NCBI GenBank assembly: GCA_964007475.1 | Contig: OZ023274.1 | Coordinates: 89,427,213-89,491,212, forward strand | Origin: Hybos culiciformis | Taxonomy: Eukaryota; Arthropoda; Insecta; Diptera; Hybotidae | Direction: 5' to 3' | Length of the DNA stretch: 64,000 bases | Shown: positions 49,542 through 64,000 of the stretch, piece by piece | Layout of the letters: every line of letters begins with the position of its first letter | How positions within the stretch are numbered: position 1 is the stretch's first letter | Translations under genes and position numbers: made by a program | Notes under the pieces: generated by a model | The model's database searches: none | What the model was told of the DNA's origin: nothing | What the model saw: only the letters and a program-made list of their open reading frames with translations

Positions 49542-52500
49542 ATAATACTCCATTTAGTGATCTAAATTCTATAGCACTAAATACAACATAACGATCCCCA
49601 ACGCATTAAAATTTAATATCTACGCAAATAAATATTATTTATACATATTATTTTAACTAGAATTTTGATTGATGGTATAATATTTGATTTTATCTGTTCT
49701 GAACTATATTACAAAATTTTTAATGATATAACCATTGCAACCAAAATTACCTAAGTTAAGTCGAATAAGAAATAATTGGTAGTTAAATAAATAAATTAAA
49801 TTAAGGAAATAATGTATACGTACTGGGTATTTTATTATAAAGTTTGTTTATTGTATATTGAATTTAAATTATACTTTTAAAGATATATACGAGTATATTT
49901 TTTTGAATCGATAATATTTCAAACTTCATATTTAATTTAATTATTTTTTCAATTATTATTTACTCGTCAAAATAATTATTATCTTAAAAACTTTTTTATT
50001 AGGTATGTACTTCAGTGTTGATTTTAAATGTGCATAACAATATAGAAGATAAAATAGGAGTCTGTATTATGCTGGAGTAATATTAAGAAATTCTCAAAAC
50101 AATGCAATAGTATTATTGGTAAAATTAAATTGAATCAAATTTTAAAATTATTTAACTATTAAATTTCTTCATTGTAATTTAAGGTTTGGAATAATAATAG
50201 CATTAAAAGAAATGAACGCTTTTTTAATATGCTGTTCGTCTAATACTTTTCTAAGACCGTTTACAACCTTCTTTGTTGAATCAGAACTTGTTCAATAAAA
50301 AATTAATTAAACTTGTACGTAGAAATTCAACCTGTATATTTTACAATGTACATAATACATATACCTATGCGTTTCATTTTATATTTTCCCTTTTAATTAA
50401 TATTGAATAAAAATAATATATGTAATATAACTTTTATAATATTGTGATATCTTCCAGTTGACTTAATGTTTTAAATAAAATAAAATATTGCATTTTAATG
50501 TAATTTCAATATTTTTTTTTCTAAAATATTAAGGCGCATGTAAATAAATTGAGGTGTGAAGTTTCACACTTCAAAATGACATAATTAAAAAAATATTTCA
50601 TAATGATGATCATAGAAAATTCATAATAATATATAGATTTATTAACATTAGCAATTCAAAAGTAAAATATAAGTGTATACATAATTTCAATAAAATTTAT
50701 GCTTTTTTTTTGCAATTATTGCTCATTTGAGTGAATTTTTAATAGACTCTTCCTGATGGTTGCAATTAAAGATAATCATTTGTGGTATACAATTGGTGAC
50801 AACCAGAATCTTATTAAATGAAGTTTGTTTATGAATTTGAATTTTGATTTTTGGAAAGTTTGGCTAGGCAGACTAAAATTTTGGTTGTTATAAATACAGA
50901 TTTATATTTAGAATTATTTTTTATTGAAACTGATTATCAATTTTATAAATTTTAATATTAACTATAGATTTACTGGTATACTTTATATACCAAATATAAA
51001 GTTCATTACCTACTTTTTTTGCAATAAATTGGGATTATAAAATTTCTACTGCATTAAAATATAAAACATAAGAATCAGTGACTCGATTTATACCTTGTGA
51101 GTCTTGATTTTGAGCTATGACACTTGAGTGAGGACCCAAAATGAATGGCTAGCGGTCTGCTGTTAAATTATTAACCGAAAAGACAATGTAAAAGATGTTA
51201 TAAATTATCCAAATCAAAATTAATTTTTATTTTTAATGTTTAATATAAAAATTATAGAAATTTTAAAATAATAAGTAGTTATAAAAAAAAAAAATAAAAT
51301 AAAATTATTTTAAAATATAGATCTGCTGGATTATTGAAAACTAATTTTATTTTTAAGAGAATTAAAAACTATAATATAGTTCAATATTTATAAAATTCAG
51401 CACTTAATAATGTTTTAAGCACTAAATTTCATTACAAGAATAATTACATTTAATAAATTTAAGTCATATTATGTTTTTTATCAGTATTATATACAATTAA
51501 GACTTGTAATAAATATTAAAAAAAAAAATTCATTTTTTTTCCTTTTATTTTTATAAATTTATTGCATTTTAGTATTTTATTAAGTACTTGCAAAATGAAT
51601 AGATAAATTAAATTTTAAATTAAAAACACAAACTAACTTAATTATGCAATAAAACAAAAAAAAAATGGTTCGATCAACTTTTTGACTGCTTTTTTTTCTA
51701 GAATAAAGTCAAAAATTAACATTTAAAGTAAAGCATGTTCTTGTCATTGGTATATTATTTTATTTCAAGCTATTTAAACCCAAGAACACAGTTTCATGGA
51801 CATCTGTCATACCTAGACTGGATGAGAAACTGGAATATTATCTGGATAATTTTATTCATAGTCGACTGGATTAAGGACAAATAAGAATGTTTTTTTTTTT
51901 AACTTTTCAAGACTTTTGTAAAACTTACAAAATCTTGTAAAAACGGATTAGTTAAAATTTAAGGGTTCAATTATTTTTAGTGGAATATAATTCAGATTAC
52001 ATTCAGTGGAAAATGAAAGTCGACATGCTTACAGTTTCTTACGTCATTTATAGGTAATCTATACACTAAATTCCGAAATTTATATATTGATTTTGATTTA
52101 TATTGATATTGATTTACAATTGAATTTATATATTCGAAAAGTCTACATACAACATCAGATTTTAATAGCTCGTGACAAATTTACATTTGAAAGACAATAA
52201 TTGAAGGTAGATATTTTTTAAACATCCCAGGGATATAGTAAAGTATCAAAAATTGTTCTTGAAAGTTAAAAAAATAGTAAAGAAACAGTAAATTTTTAAA
52301 ATATAATTTTCATGATTCACATTAATTTTGTTTTTCCACTGGACGTAGAGCCACAAAAATAAATAACATGTTCATTTATTTACTTTTTTTTTTTCAAATT
52401 TAAAAAGAAAAAAATTTTTTTTATCCACAGCTAATAAGATAAAAAAAAAAAAAAAAAAATAAATTGAGATTTTATTAAACGAGGAAAAAACTTTGAAAAA

Positions 52501-55500
52501 AATGAAATAAAAAAAAAAAAAAAATTATAAAATAATACATAAGTAAAAAAAAAAAAGTCTTGGATACTGAACACAAAAACAAGGAAAAAACATACATCAT
52601 TTATTCAGCGAAAAACATAAAAAAAAAGTGGTGAATTCTACGTCCCTGTAGACTAAAAAAAAAAAAAAAATTTGATATTTATGATTATTTTTCTCATATA
52701 TCACCTGCATCCCACAGGATAATTATACTTTAGTGTACATATATGATGTACAAAAATATAGCTTTACATACATTTATGACTAACGTAATGTTATCGTTGT
52801 ACAAATTTTTTCGGTTTTTTTTTTTTTTTATACATTTATCAAAATTATTCTACAACAAAAAAAAAGAAGAAAATATGAGAAAAATTTTTTTCCACATTTT
52901 CTTTTTTTTTTTTATTTTAATAATTCTGGCTTTACCGTCTTAGATGAGGAGTAACATGGGAAAAGGAGGACAATGCATTTTTAATAAAATAAATAAATTA
53001 AAAATTTAACTAATTCTGAATTTGTTTTGTTAAGCGAAATTTTTCTTTAAAGTGTAGATACATCGGAAAATGTTATTTGAAATTATTGTAAAAAATAATA
53101 AAATTTTAATATTTGTTAAAAAAAAAATATTAACTTAATTTTCTTCAATTATGTAAATATATGGTATATAATTTGATTTCATTCTAGATTGCAATAATAA
53201 AAGTTCATTTTTAGATTGCAATAATAGTGTGGCCTTGAAAAATAATGCCCCTAGCAAAAGAAGCACAAATTATTTATATATTGAAGTGATTTTGTAATAA
53301 ATTATATAGGTGGAACTTATTTCTATGAAGTCACAATATCTTTGGCCAATTTGTTTTTAATCTACAAGAATAAACATATGCAAGATCTATTTTATACAAT
53401 ATTTACTTTATTTTTATAGAAATTTTGCATTTTAAAATATGATTTTTAGCATATTCCTTCATCGCAGCTACAAAATGTTAAAGTTATCTGTATCCAATTA
53501 TCTTTTAAATGCCGACATTGATGAATTTCTGCGATGCGACATTAAGAAGTTTAAAAAGGGTGATTAGACTAAAAAGTAGTAAAAAAAAGTTTTTTCAAAT
53601 GACAAGTATACAAAACTAGAGAAAATCGGCCAAAAATGTAAATAGGTGCGTGCTATTTATATCGTCACAGCCGTAGATTTGATTGACCTATAGATGGCTT
53701 CGAATTTTCGAGATAATACAATTTAATAAACTGATATACATAAAAGTATGGAACCCTTAATTCCTCAGGTCTTATTAGATTTCAAAGTAGTTTTTAATTT
53801 AATGCATTTTGCTAAGAGGTTAGAGGTATCTTGCATTAGGCTTGTACATAATTAGTTTAAGAGAACATAAGAAAATTAATTAATCCGCACGAGCGTTCCA
53901 CTAATTTGTGCATACAACAATGTTTATTATCTTGAATATATACATAATTATGAAAATGTTACATTAAATTCTGCAATTAAAAATAAGACTTACAAATATT
54001 TTGTGTATGTGCATGAAAAACAGAAAAAAGAAGGAAAACTTCATGTAATTTTAGAATCAAATCAAAGTTTATGGAATGAGAATTCGTAAAAAAAAATTAA
54101 ATTATATATTTTTTTTTTCACATATGCACTATGCATAGTTTTGACAAGAAAAAAAAAATATAGTATATATATTCATGAATGAGCCAATAGAAATCATTGT
54201 TCAAGGAAGTCGCAGCATCCCATTTTATGAAAACACGTAAATAATGACATATAGTGGATAAAAGGCAAAAAAAAAAATAAAAGAAATTATTTTTATGATT
54301 AAAAAAGTTCGCGATTCTCACAGTTAGAGCTATACGTATATAAAATTTTTCTTTTTAATTTTTTTTTTAATATATGCAAATTTTTATTTACATTATTTGT
54401 TTATTTATTTTTTCCGGGGAAAAACTGGGGAAAAGCGCGAAATGTGATAGGAATAAGATTGCAACAAGGACGTAAAAAAAAAGTCTATATTAAGAGCTTT
54501 TTTTTTTTTTTTTAAATATGAATTGTGAAGAACATAAGAGAAAATTCTAAAAAAGTTTTTCCTTTTTTTTTGGAGATACACTAGAAAATCCTTAGCCTAA
54601 TATTTTCTTCAAAATCCTTTTTTATAAATATTCAATTTAGCTTTTGCGCTTGTAATGAACTCACATAAAAAAGGGAATATAGCAGCACGTGTATTTTATT
54701 TTTGATGTGATGCGTTAATCATTAAGAAGAAATTTTTGGTTTAAATATTTTTTATTAAAATAAATTTTATATTCTATATAGGACATTTATTCATTTCAGA
54801 GATTAACTTCATAGTATTGAATATTGTAATTAAGAAATTACTGCGATCACTTTTGGATGCATATAAGGAGAAACAACATTAATTCATTTCCTAACTAACT
54901 CTAACTAAAATTAATTATCTTTTTTAGTTAAGGAAATAAAAATAATTGAATTGTTTTTGGTTTTTTTTATTTAGAAAATATCAAAACTTTCTTTTTCTCT
55001 TTAGCTGTATTAGCACCCTAAAAAATTCGTAAGAAAAAATATATAGATGGGAATATTTGTTATAATTTCAAAGTGATGATAAAAGGACGACCACTTATGA
55101 CAAAAATTTCTTTTCAAAGAAATTCATATTAAAAGTTTTTGGACAGATTTTTGAACATTTATTAAGAAAGGTTAAAACTCAATTAAAAATTATTATTGGT
55201 AAAGTAACGCGTCTATAATTTTAATTCAATAAGAGTGTAAATAGTTTTTAGAAAATTAACTAAAAGTTTATTTTATTAAAAAGAAAATAATAAAATTTGT
55301 TTAAGGCAATAGAAGATATAACTGAATACGATATTGTTATGTTTATGTAACTGGATTTATACTATCGCTCTTGTTAGTAATATAATATATTAGAAAATTT
55401 GCAACTTCCCTTTTCCAAAAAATGACTGAAGGACGATGAGAGACTATATAAATGTCTGTTTTAATTAATCAGAATCTCCGAACACAATGTTCACCAACAT

Positions 55501-58500
55501 AATGATAAATTATATATACATCAATCAAATTTTCAACAAAACTCAATGGGTGAAATAGAATATACTGTCGTTGTACATCATTTCGTCGTCACGTCTTTCT
55601 GAGAAAACTCACCAACTCCAAAACGATATTAATAATTACCCTATAAATTTAAATTCTTAAATTAATGCATGAAAAAGTTAATTTAGGTAATTTTCCAATT
55701 CCAAAGAATTACAAAAAAAAAAGGATATAATTCTTTTACTTTATATAATTGTCCAGAAAATGAAGTTAGAGAGTTTTCACAGAACAATAATAATTTATTC
55801 CTTTCCTTAATCAAACTATGATTTTTTTATATTAAAATACGAAATTTTATTCATAAATTCAAAAAAACTGAAATTAGTTATAATGAAATTTTGACATACA
55901 ATTTCCCCTTTTTTTTCTTTATTTTGTTTAATTTATATAAAAAAAAAAAACAATATACTCGTTACTCGTATATCCTGTCGAGAAAATATCCTTTATGCAA
56001 AAAAAATATAATAATAAAAAAATAAAATGTTTTTTCTTAATTATATTTTTATTATGACATTATAAGTATTTTTTTTTTATTGTTTATTATTATTTGCACA
56101 GTTGTATAATATGAATTTTTTTTTTTAAAGTATTTTTTAAACAATTCATTTGTCAGGATACTTAGGAAATTGTCTTTTGTTTAATTATAATATACATGTA
56201 TATATACATATATTTTAAGGATCACCTGAAGCAATTTGTCTTCATTAATTTCTCTAAAATTTTATATTGTCTAATTATATAAGAATACGTAATTTATATA
56301 TTTTAGTATTTAAAAAAAAAAAAAGTTAGATATACATACATTTGCATTGCACATAATATTGCACAATATTTCAAGGATCATTTCCTTGATATAAAAATAT
56401 ATATAAATTTTTTTATGAATTTTAATTATATGAACATTTGTACAATTTTATAAGAACAATAATGTTTATAATTAAAATTAGTAAAAAAAAATAAATATTC
56501 TTGAAATGACATTAATAAGGATATATAATATATTAGACAAGGATTATAATAAATATTTTCCCGGAATATTAAATTGCAGAAAATTATAAATTTTATTCTA
56601 GGAATAAATTTATAATAATTGGAGAAACGGAAAAATTTACAAAAATATTCATTAAAGTTAAATTAAAATAATTTATTATAAATATTATAAAAAATTATAT
56701 TTATGAATAATTGTTATTGTCATTACAATATTAGAATATGTCGTTCGAATGTTGGATTCCGGAACAATGTGATGAATTAAGTTTGTGCCATTTTTTATTA
56801 TTTAATACTTTATGAGAATTATTCTTCAGTCCTTGAAAAAACAATGTATAAAAAATTAAATAAATTAAAGTTTAATAAAAAATAAGCCAAATAATTTGAA
56901 AAATTGTATTATTTTAATTTTACAAATATAGAAGCCACCATAACAGCCAGTAGCAGCCAGTAGCTTTTTCTTTAAGTTCTGACCACTTCTTACAATTTAA
57001 CTTTTGACATCAAATTTTAAATTTATATACAAATTAATTTCTTTTATTATAATTAAATTTTGAATAATTTTATATAAATGAATTAATTAAAAAAAAAAAA
57101 AAAAAAATAGAAAATAAAAAAATAAAAAAAAAATCTTCAAAATAAATAACTAAGATTAACTTTTTTATTTCCAACCAACAACATCCTTTTTTCCTTCATA
57201 ATAGCACAGCAATAACAAAAAAAAATACCTTAACAGTAATTACTTGAGTGCACTTGACAAAATGCTTTAAAATCTTATTATTAAAAAAAAGGACCCAAGC
57301 ATAATGAACTTTTTACCTCCTTTTCATATTTTTTATTTTATTTTATATTTTTCATCTTTGAAGTTTTTTTTTTGTTTTTTTTTATTATTCAATCTTTTAT
57401 CTTTCAGTACTTTTTTCCGGAAAATTTTTTTTTTCATTGTGCAAAAAAAAATTGCAAGGTTATTTGAATAATTAAATGTTAAGTAATATTCACCAATTAT
57501 GCTGAGTTTATATATATTTTTGTATTTTTTTTTTGGTTGGATTCTGTATGATAAAATGATATGTGACAACTTGTCTTAATACTTGGTTTTCTATGTTTCA
57601 TAGTTTTCACTATTTTTATTTAGCTTCATTAATTTTAAGATTACATTTTCACGGTGGGTTCCATCCCAGTATAGCTTTAAAAGTCAAATCATCTTAACAA
57701 TAAAATCTGAAAACACGATTTTGTCGGTGTGAAATCAATTATCTATCAAAATTAAAAAAAAAAAAAAATTATCTATCAAAATTAAAAGTATGTCTATGTA
57801 TATTTTATATACAATTTAAAAACATTTCAGCACTGTAAAAAATTTGAGTTCATTTAGTAGAATTGTACAATATTAGGCAATATTAGCTTGACCAATATTT
57901 ATTTTTTTGTATATTACCAAAAAAAACTGAGTTTCGTTTTTAAAATATGCATTTTATATTGTAGGTCCATTTTCTGACAAACAATCAGTAAGGATAGTAC
58001 CATGGGGATATTTGTCCTCATACATTTTTTAAATTAATATTAAAATAAAATTAACATTTAATATTTCAGCTGATGGTGTCCAAACTTCAGATTTTAGAAT
58101 TATTAATTCAGATACAATTAGTTGGTAATACCTATGTTCTTGGAACATTCCATCAAAAGATGATATTATAAATTATAATATAGGATTAAATATTGGCTCT
58201 AAAACCTATATATATCAATTTACTTGTTTTACCTAACAAATAATTATATTATTTTTATGTGGGATTTTTATATATTTTTTTTATAATAAAAAAATATATA
58301 AATATATATATATATATACATATATATATGAATGTAATAAAAGTGGTCGGCTTAGTATAGTAAAAAAAAAATATATATAAAAATAAAAAATACAAACTGG
58401 ATACTTTATATTTTTTTAATGAGAGAATTTCAGATTTAATTGTTTTAAGTGAATATTTGGCACACGTTCCGGTTTTCATTATCTTGATTTTTAAACAATT

Positions 58501-58505
58501 ATTAT

Positions 58506-58534
58506 AACAACAACAGCAACAACAACAGCAACAA
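58506..58534 (+). repeat. AAC trinucleotide microsatellite
   Basis: It is a run of AAC units with two CAG interruptions and no coding context. Confidence 0.8.
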
Positions 58535-61500
58535 AAAAAACAATTAATTTGAATTTAAGATGAACTTAATTGCTAAATAAAACAAATTAATATCCTTTTT
58601 TTTCTTTTTAATATTACAATTATTATTTTTTTTTTGTACACAATTATCATATCATCAGGATTTCAATCCTTTTTTCGATGGGCAAAGATGTTTCAAAAAA
58701 CGCATAAATTGAAAAAAAAATGTATATATTTTTTGTTGGAAAACCTTTTTGACTTTTTCATTCAAATCGTACTACCTAATTCTTTCCTTTTTTAAACCAA
58801 ATCCACTAAATTAATATATAAAAAAAAACAAAAAATTAACATTTTTCAAATTTTCTTTTTAGATTATTATTATTGAGCGGAAAAAAGATCGAAGATTAAA
58901 TTACACATAGTTGAAGAATATAATATAATTGACGCAAATATCAAATAGATAATAAGTTTATAATTTGGAAGACTTAAAAGTTCAGATTAATAATTAGAGA
59001 AAATTTCGCAACGGAAATCGATGACAGAACTCATTATATTGTAGTTTGCTTTTGGCTCTAATATTTAGATAATTTTACATTTATCATTTTAGGTTTTAAT
59101 TTTTGAAATTTAAATTCACCAATGCCAACCACAAAGTTTTAATGAATTTAACATTTTGATTATTTTACACTTAGAGGTATCTAAGTTTTATAAGTTTTTA
59201 AAACTAGCTGAAAGTATCTATATACCATGTTTATTAATATAGTATAACAATATTCGTAAAACTCTATGAAAAATTTTTTTTTTCTATTTTTCATACACAT
59301 GACAATAAAATCATAAATATGTATGTACTTATTATACCTATACATAATTTGATTTAATATACCGGAAAAAAAAAATTATTTTATTCCCTTTTATCGAGAA
59401 ATAAATTAGATAGGAAGTTCCATTTCTCTTGTGGTATATTTTTGAATAATTTTAATCAATAATATAAAATTTATATAAGATCCAAAAGTCGACAAAATTC
59501 TTAATGAATATACAAAACAAAAATAAAATTATAATTAAAGGAGAAACATTGAAATAATGTAAATTTAAGTTTGATATTTAATATACACACAAATGTATCC
59601 ATTGTACGTAGGTACATATGTAATGTACAATATATATATTGAATTATATTGTATATATATATTATTTAAGATAAATTTTATACGTTTTGTATTATAAATA
59701 CATATAATTTTAATTCTGCATTTTATAATTCCAAGAAAAAGATAAATAATTATAAAATTTTGCACTCCTCACATTATTTTTCTTATAAATATATATCTCC
59801 TCGAACATATAATTTTAGTGTTGTGCAATATATATATATATGTATGTACATATAATGTTTTGTATACCTTTGATATGTGGAAAGGAAGAAAAACCTTATA
59901 TTTCCTTTCTCTTGTACATTGCATTGGATTTAATTTATTTATTTTGCAAATTTTACAAAATTATGCAAATAAGTAGAAAAGAAACATGGACCTTTACTTA
60001 TTTGTACATTGCAAATAATATATGTATATACATTTATATGTATTTATAATAATATACATATTATATCAAAATCGGTCTTTGCATTTTAAATTTTTTAATT
60101 AAAAATCTATTTAGCATATGAAAATAAAATAAAAAAAAATAAATGAAAAAAAAAATAGGGAAAGTTAATCTTTACAAGTCAAATATTAACTAAGAAAGTT
60201 GTTTTAAGAAAAAAGATAGAGAACGTTATAAAACTAATATAATTGGAATATGTTTAGTTTAGAATTCTTTTATATTCTTATGTGTATGTTTGTTGTATAC
60301 TAATTATTACAATCTTTGTTATGTATCTGTAGTTTTACGTTCCTTTGAACCTTTTTTTTTTTGTTTTTCCTATGCAAATGAAATCAGAACAGGGGAAAAA
60401 GTTAATTTTAACCATAGAGGTAGAATAGAATAATAAAGAGAGTTTTATTCTATATGCTTTAATTTTACATTTTAGGATAAGTTCCAAGCGACTAAATTAT
60501 GAATTCGAATATGTATTGCTTTCAAACAGTTTTTTTTATTTCTATAAATGAAAATAAAATAGTAATATTATGTTAATATTTATTATGATAAAGAATGAAT
60601 GCCATAAATTGTTAAATTTACCCGATTTGAAAATTAAAGAATATTGCCTTTTAATATATTATTTTTATAAAGAGCATGAGGATAAAATAATTATAATCAT
60701 GTATATTTATGTGTAGTATGTTATGCATAAAAAAGTGGTTTAATACCACCCACCCTTATCTTTAAAATAACTATTAAAAAAAATATATATATATATAGTA
60801 TTCATTTTCCAATTTTATAAAATTCTAAATTATATGCACTTTTCTTCTGTATATATATATACGAATGTATGAGTTTAAAATATATTAAATTATTATTATT
60901 ATATATATTTATATAATTCATATGCACTGTACTTACATATGTACATACATATAAACTTATACATATTTTATGTACACTTATTAATGTTTTCGTTTTTATA
61001 GTTTTGTAGCTAAATCCCTCACAGAAATATGTATAATATTGAATTGAATTTATCACATTAAATTAGTAAAAGAGTGTTTTTCTTACGAAAAATATAACGA
61101 ATTTATATATATACCTTATCTATTTTTCTTTAGCTCAAAATATCCAATATCTATTTATTTTAGACTTATGATATGTATTATACATATAGTGTATGTTTTT
61201 TACCTGAACAATAATAATATAATATCTTATGTATAAATAATTCAACATATGTATATAAATCAATAAACATATATATTTATACATTTTTATATGTATATAA
61301 TAACAAAAAATGTGCAATTTAATTTACATTTCGGACGTCTGCATTAACTTTAATTTGCATAACATTGAAATTGTATTAAAGTACCTACAACAATATGAGA
61401 TAGGTCTATGTTTAATTATCTATAGATAAAAAAGTCTTTAAAACTAAGTCTTCGAAATGATTTGATTTATGAAAATTCATAAAAATTGTACGTACTATTA

Positions 61501-63260
61501 TTATCAAATTGTCTAATTTATGGGTCATTAAACTGATACTCTCAGTAGGTATATAAATTCTAAAAAAGTTATTTTTATTTGTATCTAATCTTATATTTTA
61601 AAATGATGTGTACTTCGTTATGGCTCAAAATCACATACCATGCTAATTTGTGTGTAATGAATTTATATTAAGTAAAATTTTCGAAAACCGCTATTAGTCC
61701 CAATTATTTTACCAAGCGAAGTTAGATTTTTTCACTATCAAACCGATTTGTGACGTAATTTAAGATAAAAGTGCACAAAATTCGTATTATAAACTTACTT
61801 TGTTAAAATAAATTATTCATTCAACTTTTCTCTTCTTAGTTTTCATTGTGCTAATTAATCGCTCAGCTTTTCTTTTAAAATTCTTTACTGGTAATTTTGT
61901 TTTATTTCTGCAATTCGATATCTAATTGTAGCTTCATTAGGAAATTAATTTATTACGCATACTTTAATAAAGTGATAAGATAGAAAATATTGTTTTTCAT
62001 CTAGGTTCTAGATTGTTACAAATATCTGTATTCTTTCCTAAAATATCCTAAGTACTTACTCCTTACAGACCTTTTTTATTCAATTAGCACCAAATCAACT
62101 CAAAATCAATTTGTAACGATTTGATAGTCACTGAGCATATGATTTACGGAAATATATGAATTTTGATATTTTTAATATATTTATGTACCTACGTGGTTTA
62201 TTTATGTATATACGTGTATACATATTACGAATAAATTAATTATGTACCTTAGCTACACTCATGAATAAGGTTGTTAAGAAAATGCTATCTAAGTATATCA
62301 TTTTATTTCTTTATTGGAATTTGAATTTTCATTTATTTTATACCAGTAAAGCGTCCAATGGCCGAGAGTTCATAAACCATTTTTTTTTCATCTCCGCATA
62401 TAAATTCGACTTAACTTAATATGAAAATGCATGTGACATTATGTTGCCAATATTTTCATTAAACCTTTGTTGAAAATGTTGTAGTAAAGAACATATTTAC
62501 AAATGAATTTTATATAAATTTAAGAGAAATAAAAAATATTATATGTTTGGCACCTACGTTTGTATACCATTATACGAATGTGCTATAATAAAAATATTAA
62601 AGATTAAACTGGTAAATTGTTTATGAAACAACCTAATTCTAATTCATTTTATATATATAGAAATGCTTAAAAAAAAGTCTAACAATTATTAAGACATGGC
62701 CTTATTGTATTTTATTTAGGAAAAGGTTATAGAACAATCTCTTTCCAATTTAAAAATATTTTTGCATAAAATTTATACATAAACGCTTCCCCATTATTAT
62801 AATGAAATTCAACATACACATAAGGATTGAGAACTTGATATTGTATGTCCATAATAATGTACATTTAAAATTAATGAATTTATGTTAAACAGTCAGGTAT
62901 GAGTTGATGTAAAATAATATTTTATATCAAACATTTCTTCAATATTATTCCTTTAAAAATGAAATAAAATTTTCCTTGCTAAAACTAAAAAAAAAAGTCA
63001 ATCTTATGATGATATGTACAATAATATAACACAAAATAGTAAAATATATTTAAAAAAAAAAAGTTTTATGTATATATTATGTGACAAATGATATTTTGAT
63101 GTTTTGGTAATATTTATTTGAATTATATGGTTATTTCTACGAAAATATTTGTAATAAAACCTTAGATTATAAAAATATAATGTATATATACTTAAATGAA
63201 CACATTTATGCTGGCTGTAGTATTTTTTATGAGATGTTGATAATAATGTTAAGTATTTAC

Positions 63261-63344
63261 CTTTAAATTTGCCTTTAAGATAAAAATATTTCCTCTTTTG
63301 AATTTTTCTGCACGGGTTTTTCAATAGCGCAGCGCAACCATATA
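63261..63344 (-). CDS. Candidate internal exon of an unknown gene
   Basis: On the minus strand GATTTTTCCAG precedes an 84-nt segment that ends TTTAAAG|GTAAAT. Only one frame stays open. It enters and leaves in phase 1 and encodes YGCAALLKNPCRKIQ followed by a basic, aromatic stretch. Two Cys eight residues apart suggest a secreted or extracellular domain, but I do not recognise the family. Both splice sites are good. No neighbouring exon was found. Confidence 0.3.
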
Positions 63345-64000
63345 CTGGAAAAATCAATTAAACTGTAGATAACTATTGATAAAATCGATTTTAAACAAAT
63401 CGGAGAAATAACTGGAATACTTAACTTTTGTACGATAAAATTATAAAATGCTAAATGTGTTTTATGTGCATTCGTCTATCAAATATTCTTAATTTTAAAT
63501 TCTGGTGCTGAAAAATAAAACAATTTATTTAAAAATTTTTGAATTTTTGACACCATCAACGTGTGACAATTAGTTTAAAGGTTAAAATCAAAATTAAAGG
63601 AATTTGAAAGTCACTTATAAGAAGTTTAGAATTAAATAAATGAAATAGTTTTAAAACAATTTTAAAGTATAAAAAATTTCTGAAAAAGTTAAATAAAATG
63701 GTAATTTTGAAGTTAAATATTTTTTTCATTTAATTCAAATTAAACATCATCATATTTATTCCATTATTAATGACCATTTTCGTGACTTTTCACCCAAAAT
63801 AGTAGAAAGCATGTAGGATAATTTTAATTTAATATTATTATTTATTGTTATTTATTAAAATATGTTAAAATTTTCCGTGAATGAAGTGTTCATGGAAACA
63901 TAAATTCAATCACTTGGTGGTCTTTTCTGACCAAATTTATAAAATATGCGGTAAATAATCGATATACTTCAATAAGTAGTATTGACATTGAATTCATTCG
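63345..64000. other. AT-rich end of window
   Basis: I see no gene or repeat that I can support here. If the preceding candidate exon is real, its gene would continue beyond the window on this side. Confidence 0.4.

Larger units (their letters stand above)
48002..63260. other. AT-rich DNA, no confirmed gene
   Basis: If the candidate exons at either edge belong to one minus-strand gene, this would be its intronic space; that is speculative. Contents include two 21-bp tandem copies of CATTGTAAGTATTGTTAATAT at 48683-48724, long A runs near 52440-52660 and 57090, an (AAC)n tract at 58506-58534 with two CAG interruptions, and (TA)n runs near 58295-58330. Confidence 0.4.

Noticed and set aside
51780..51880. 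Plus-strand frame with Trp-rich residues near 51800-51880
   Set aside because: Two frames are open at once and there are no splice signals or homology that I recognise.
52659..52735. Possible two-exon minus-strand peptide around 52660-52730
   Set aside because: The acceptor of the upstream piece is poor and the peptide is very short; probably chance.
56739..56816. 25-codon ATG frame MSFECWIPEQ near 56739
   Set aside because: Too short to distinguish from chance in this composition; no conserved motif.
1..64000. CRISPR arrays, operons or prokaryotic mobile systems
   Set aside because: The sequence is clearly insect nuclear DNA with spliced genes; no regularly spaced repeat-spacer structure was seen.

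Overview
This window is eukaryotic nuclear DNA, roughly four-fifths A+T by eye, with long A and T runs, split genes with GT/AG introns, and small dispersed repeats. The two recognisable genes place it in an insect. One is a deadpan orthologue whose bHLH region is essentially the fly sequence. The other is a CUB-trypsin secreted protease of a type common in insects. I cannot name the order from the sequence.

Layout. Positions 1-8990 hold no gene I can support, only AT-rich DNA and short repeats. A 217-bp foldback element (8998-9214) with a 7-bp target duplication lies about 1.1 kb upstream of the deadpan start codon. deadpan (+) occupies 10326-16281 in three coding exons, joining to 422 residues and ending in WRPW. 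Its second intron carries an 863-bp foldback element (13207-14069) and, on either side of it, two perfect Su(H)/CSL sites. Poly(A) signals follow at about 16870-16892. From 16900 to 33390 there is no recognisable gene. That stretch holds a roughly 150-bp degenerate tandem repeat, a tRNA-like Pol III element (about 24043-24120, -) and a diverged inverted repeat (27421-27644).

A CUB-domain trypsin-like protease gene (-) runs from 35609, or 35916 with a proposed tiny first exon, down to 33394. It has five supported coding exons. About 1 kb beyond its 5' end is a near-identical 296-bp tandem duplication (36923-37514). The remaining 26 kb is very poor in recognisable genes. It holds a 179-bp near-perfect palindromic element flanked by TA (49086-49264), a 31-bp minisatellite, microsatellites, and three low-confidence candidate orphan exons: 42167-42235 (+), 47932-48001 (-) and 63261-63344 (-).

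The two genes have no obvious functional link. deadpan is a nuclear HES-family repressor of neural progenitors and a known Notch target in flies; the protease is a secreted zymogen. I found no sign of an undescribed multi-gene system. The most interesting points are the paired Su(H) sites in deadpan intron 2 separated by a foldback transposon, and the unusual oxyanion-hole and S1-pocket residues of the protease.
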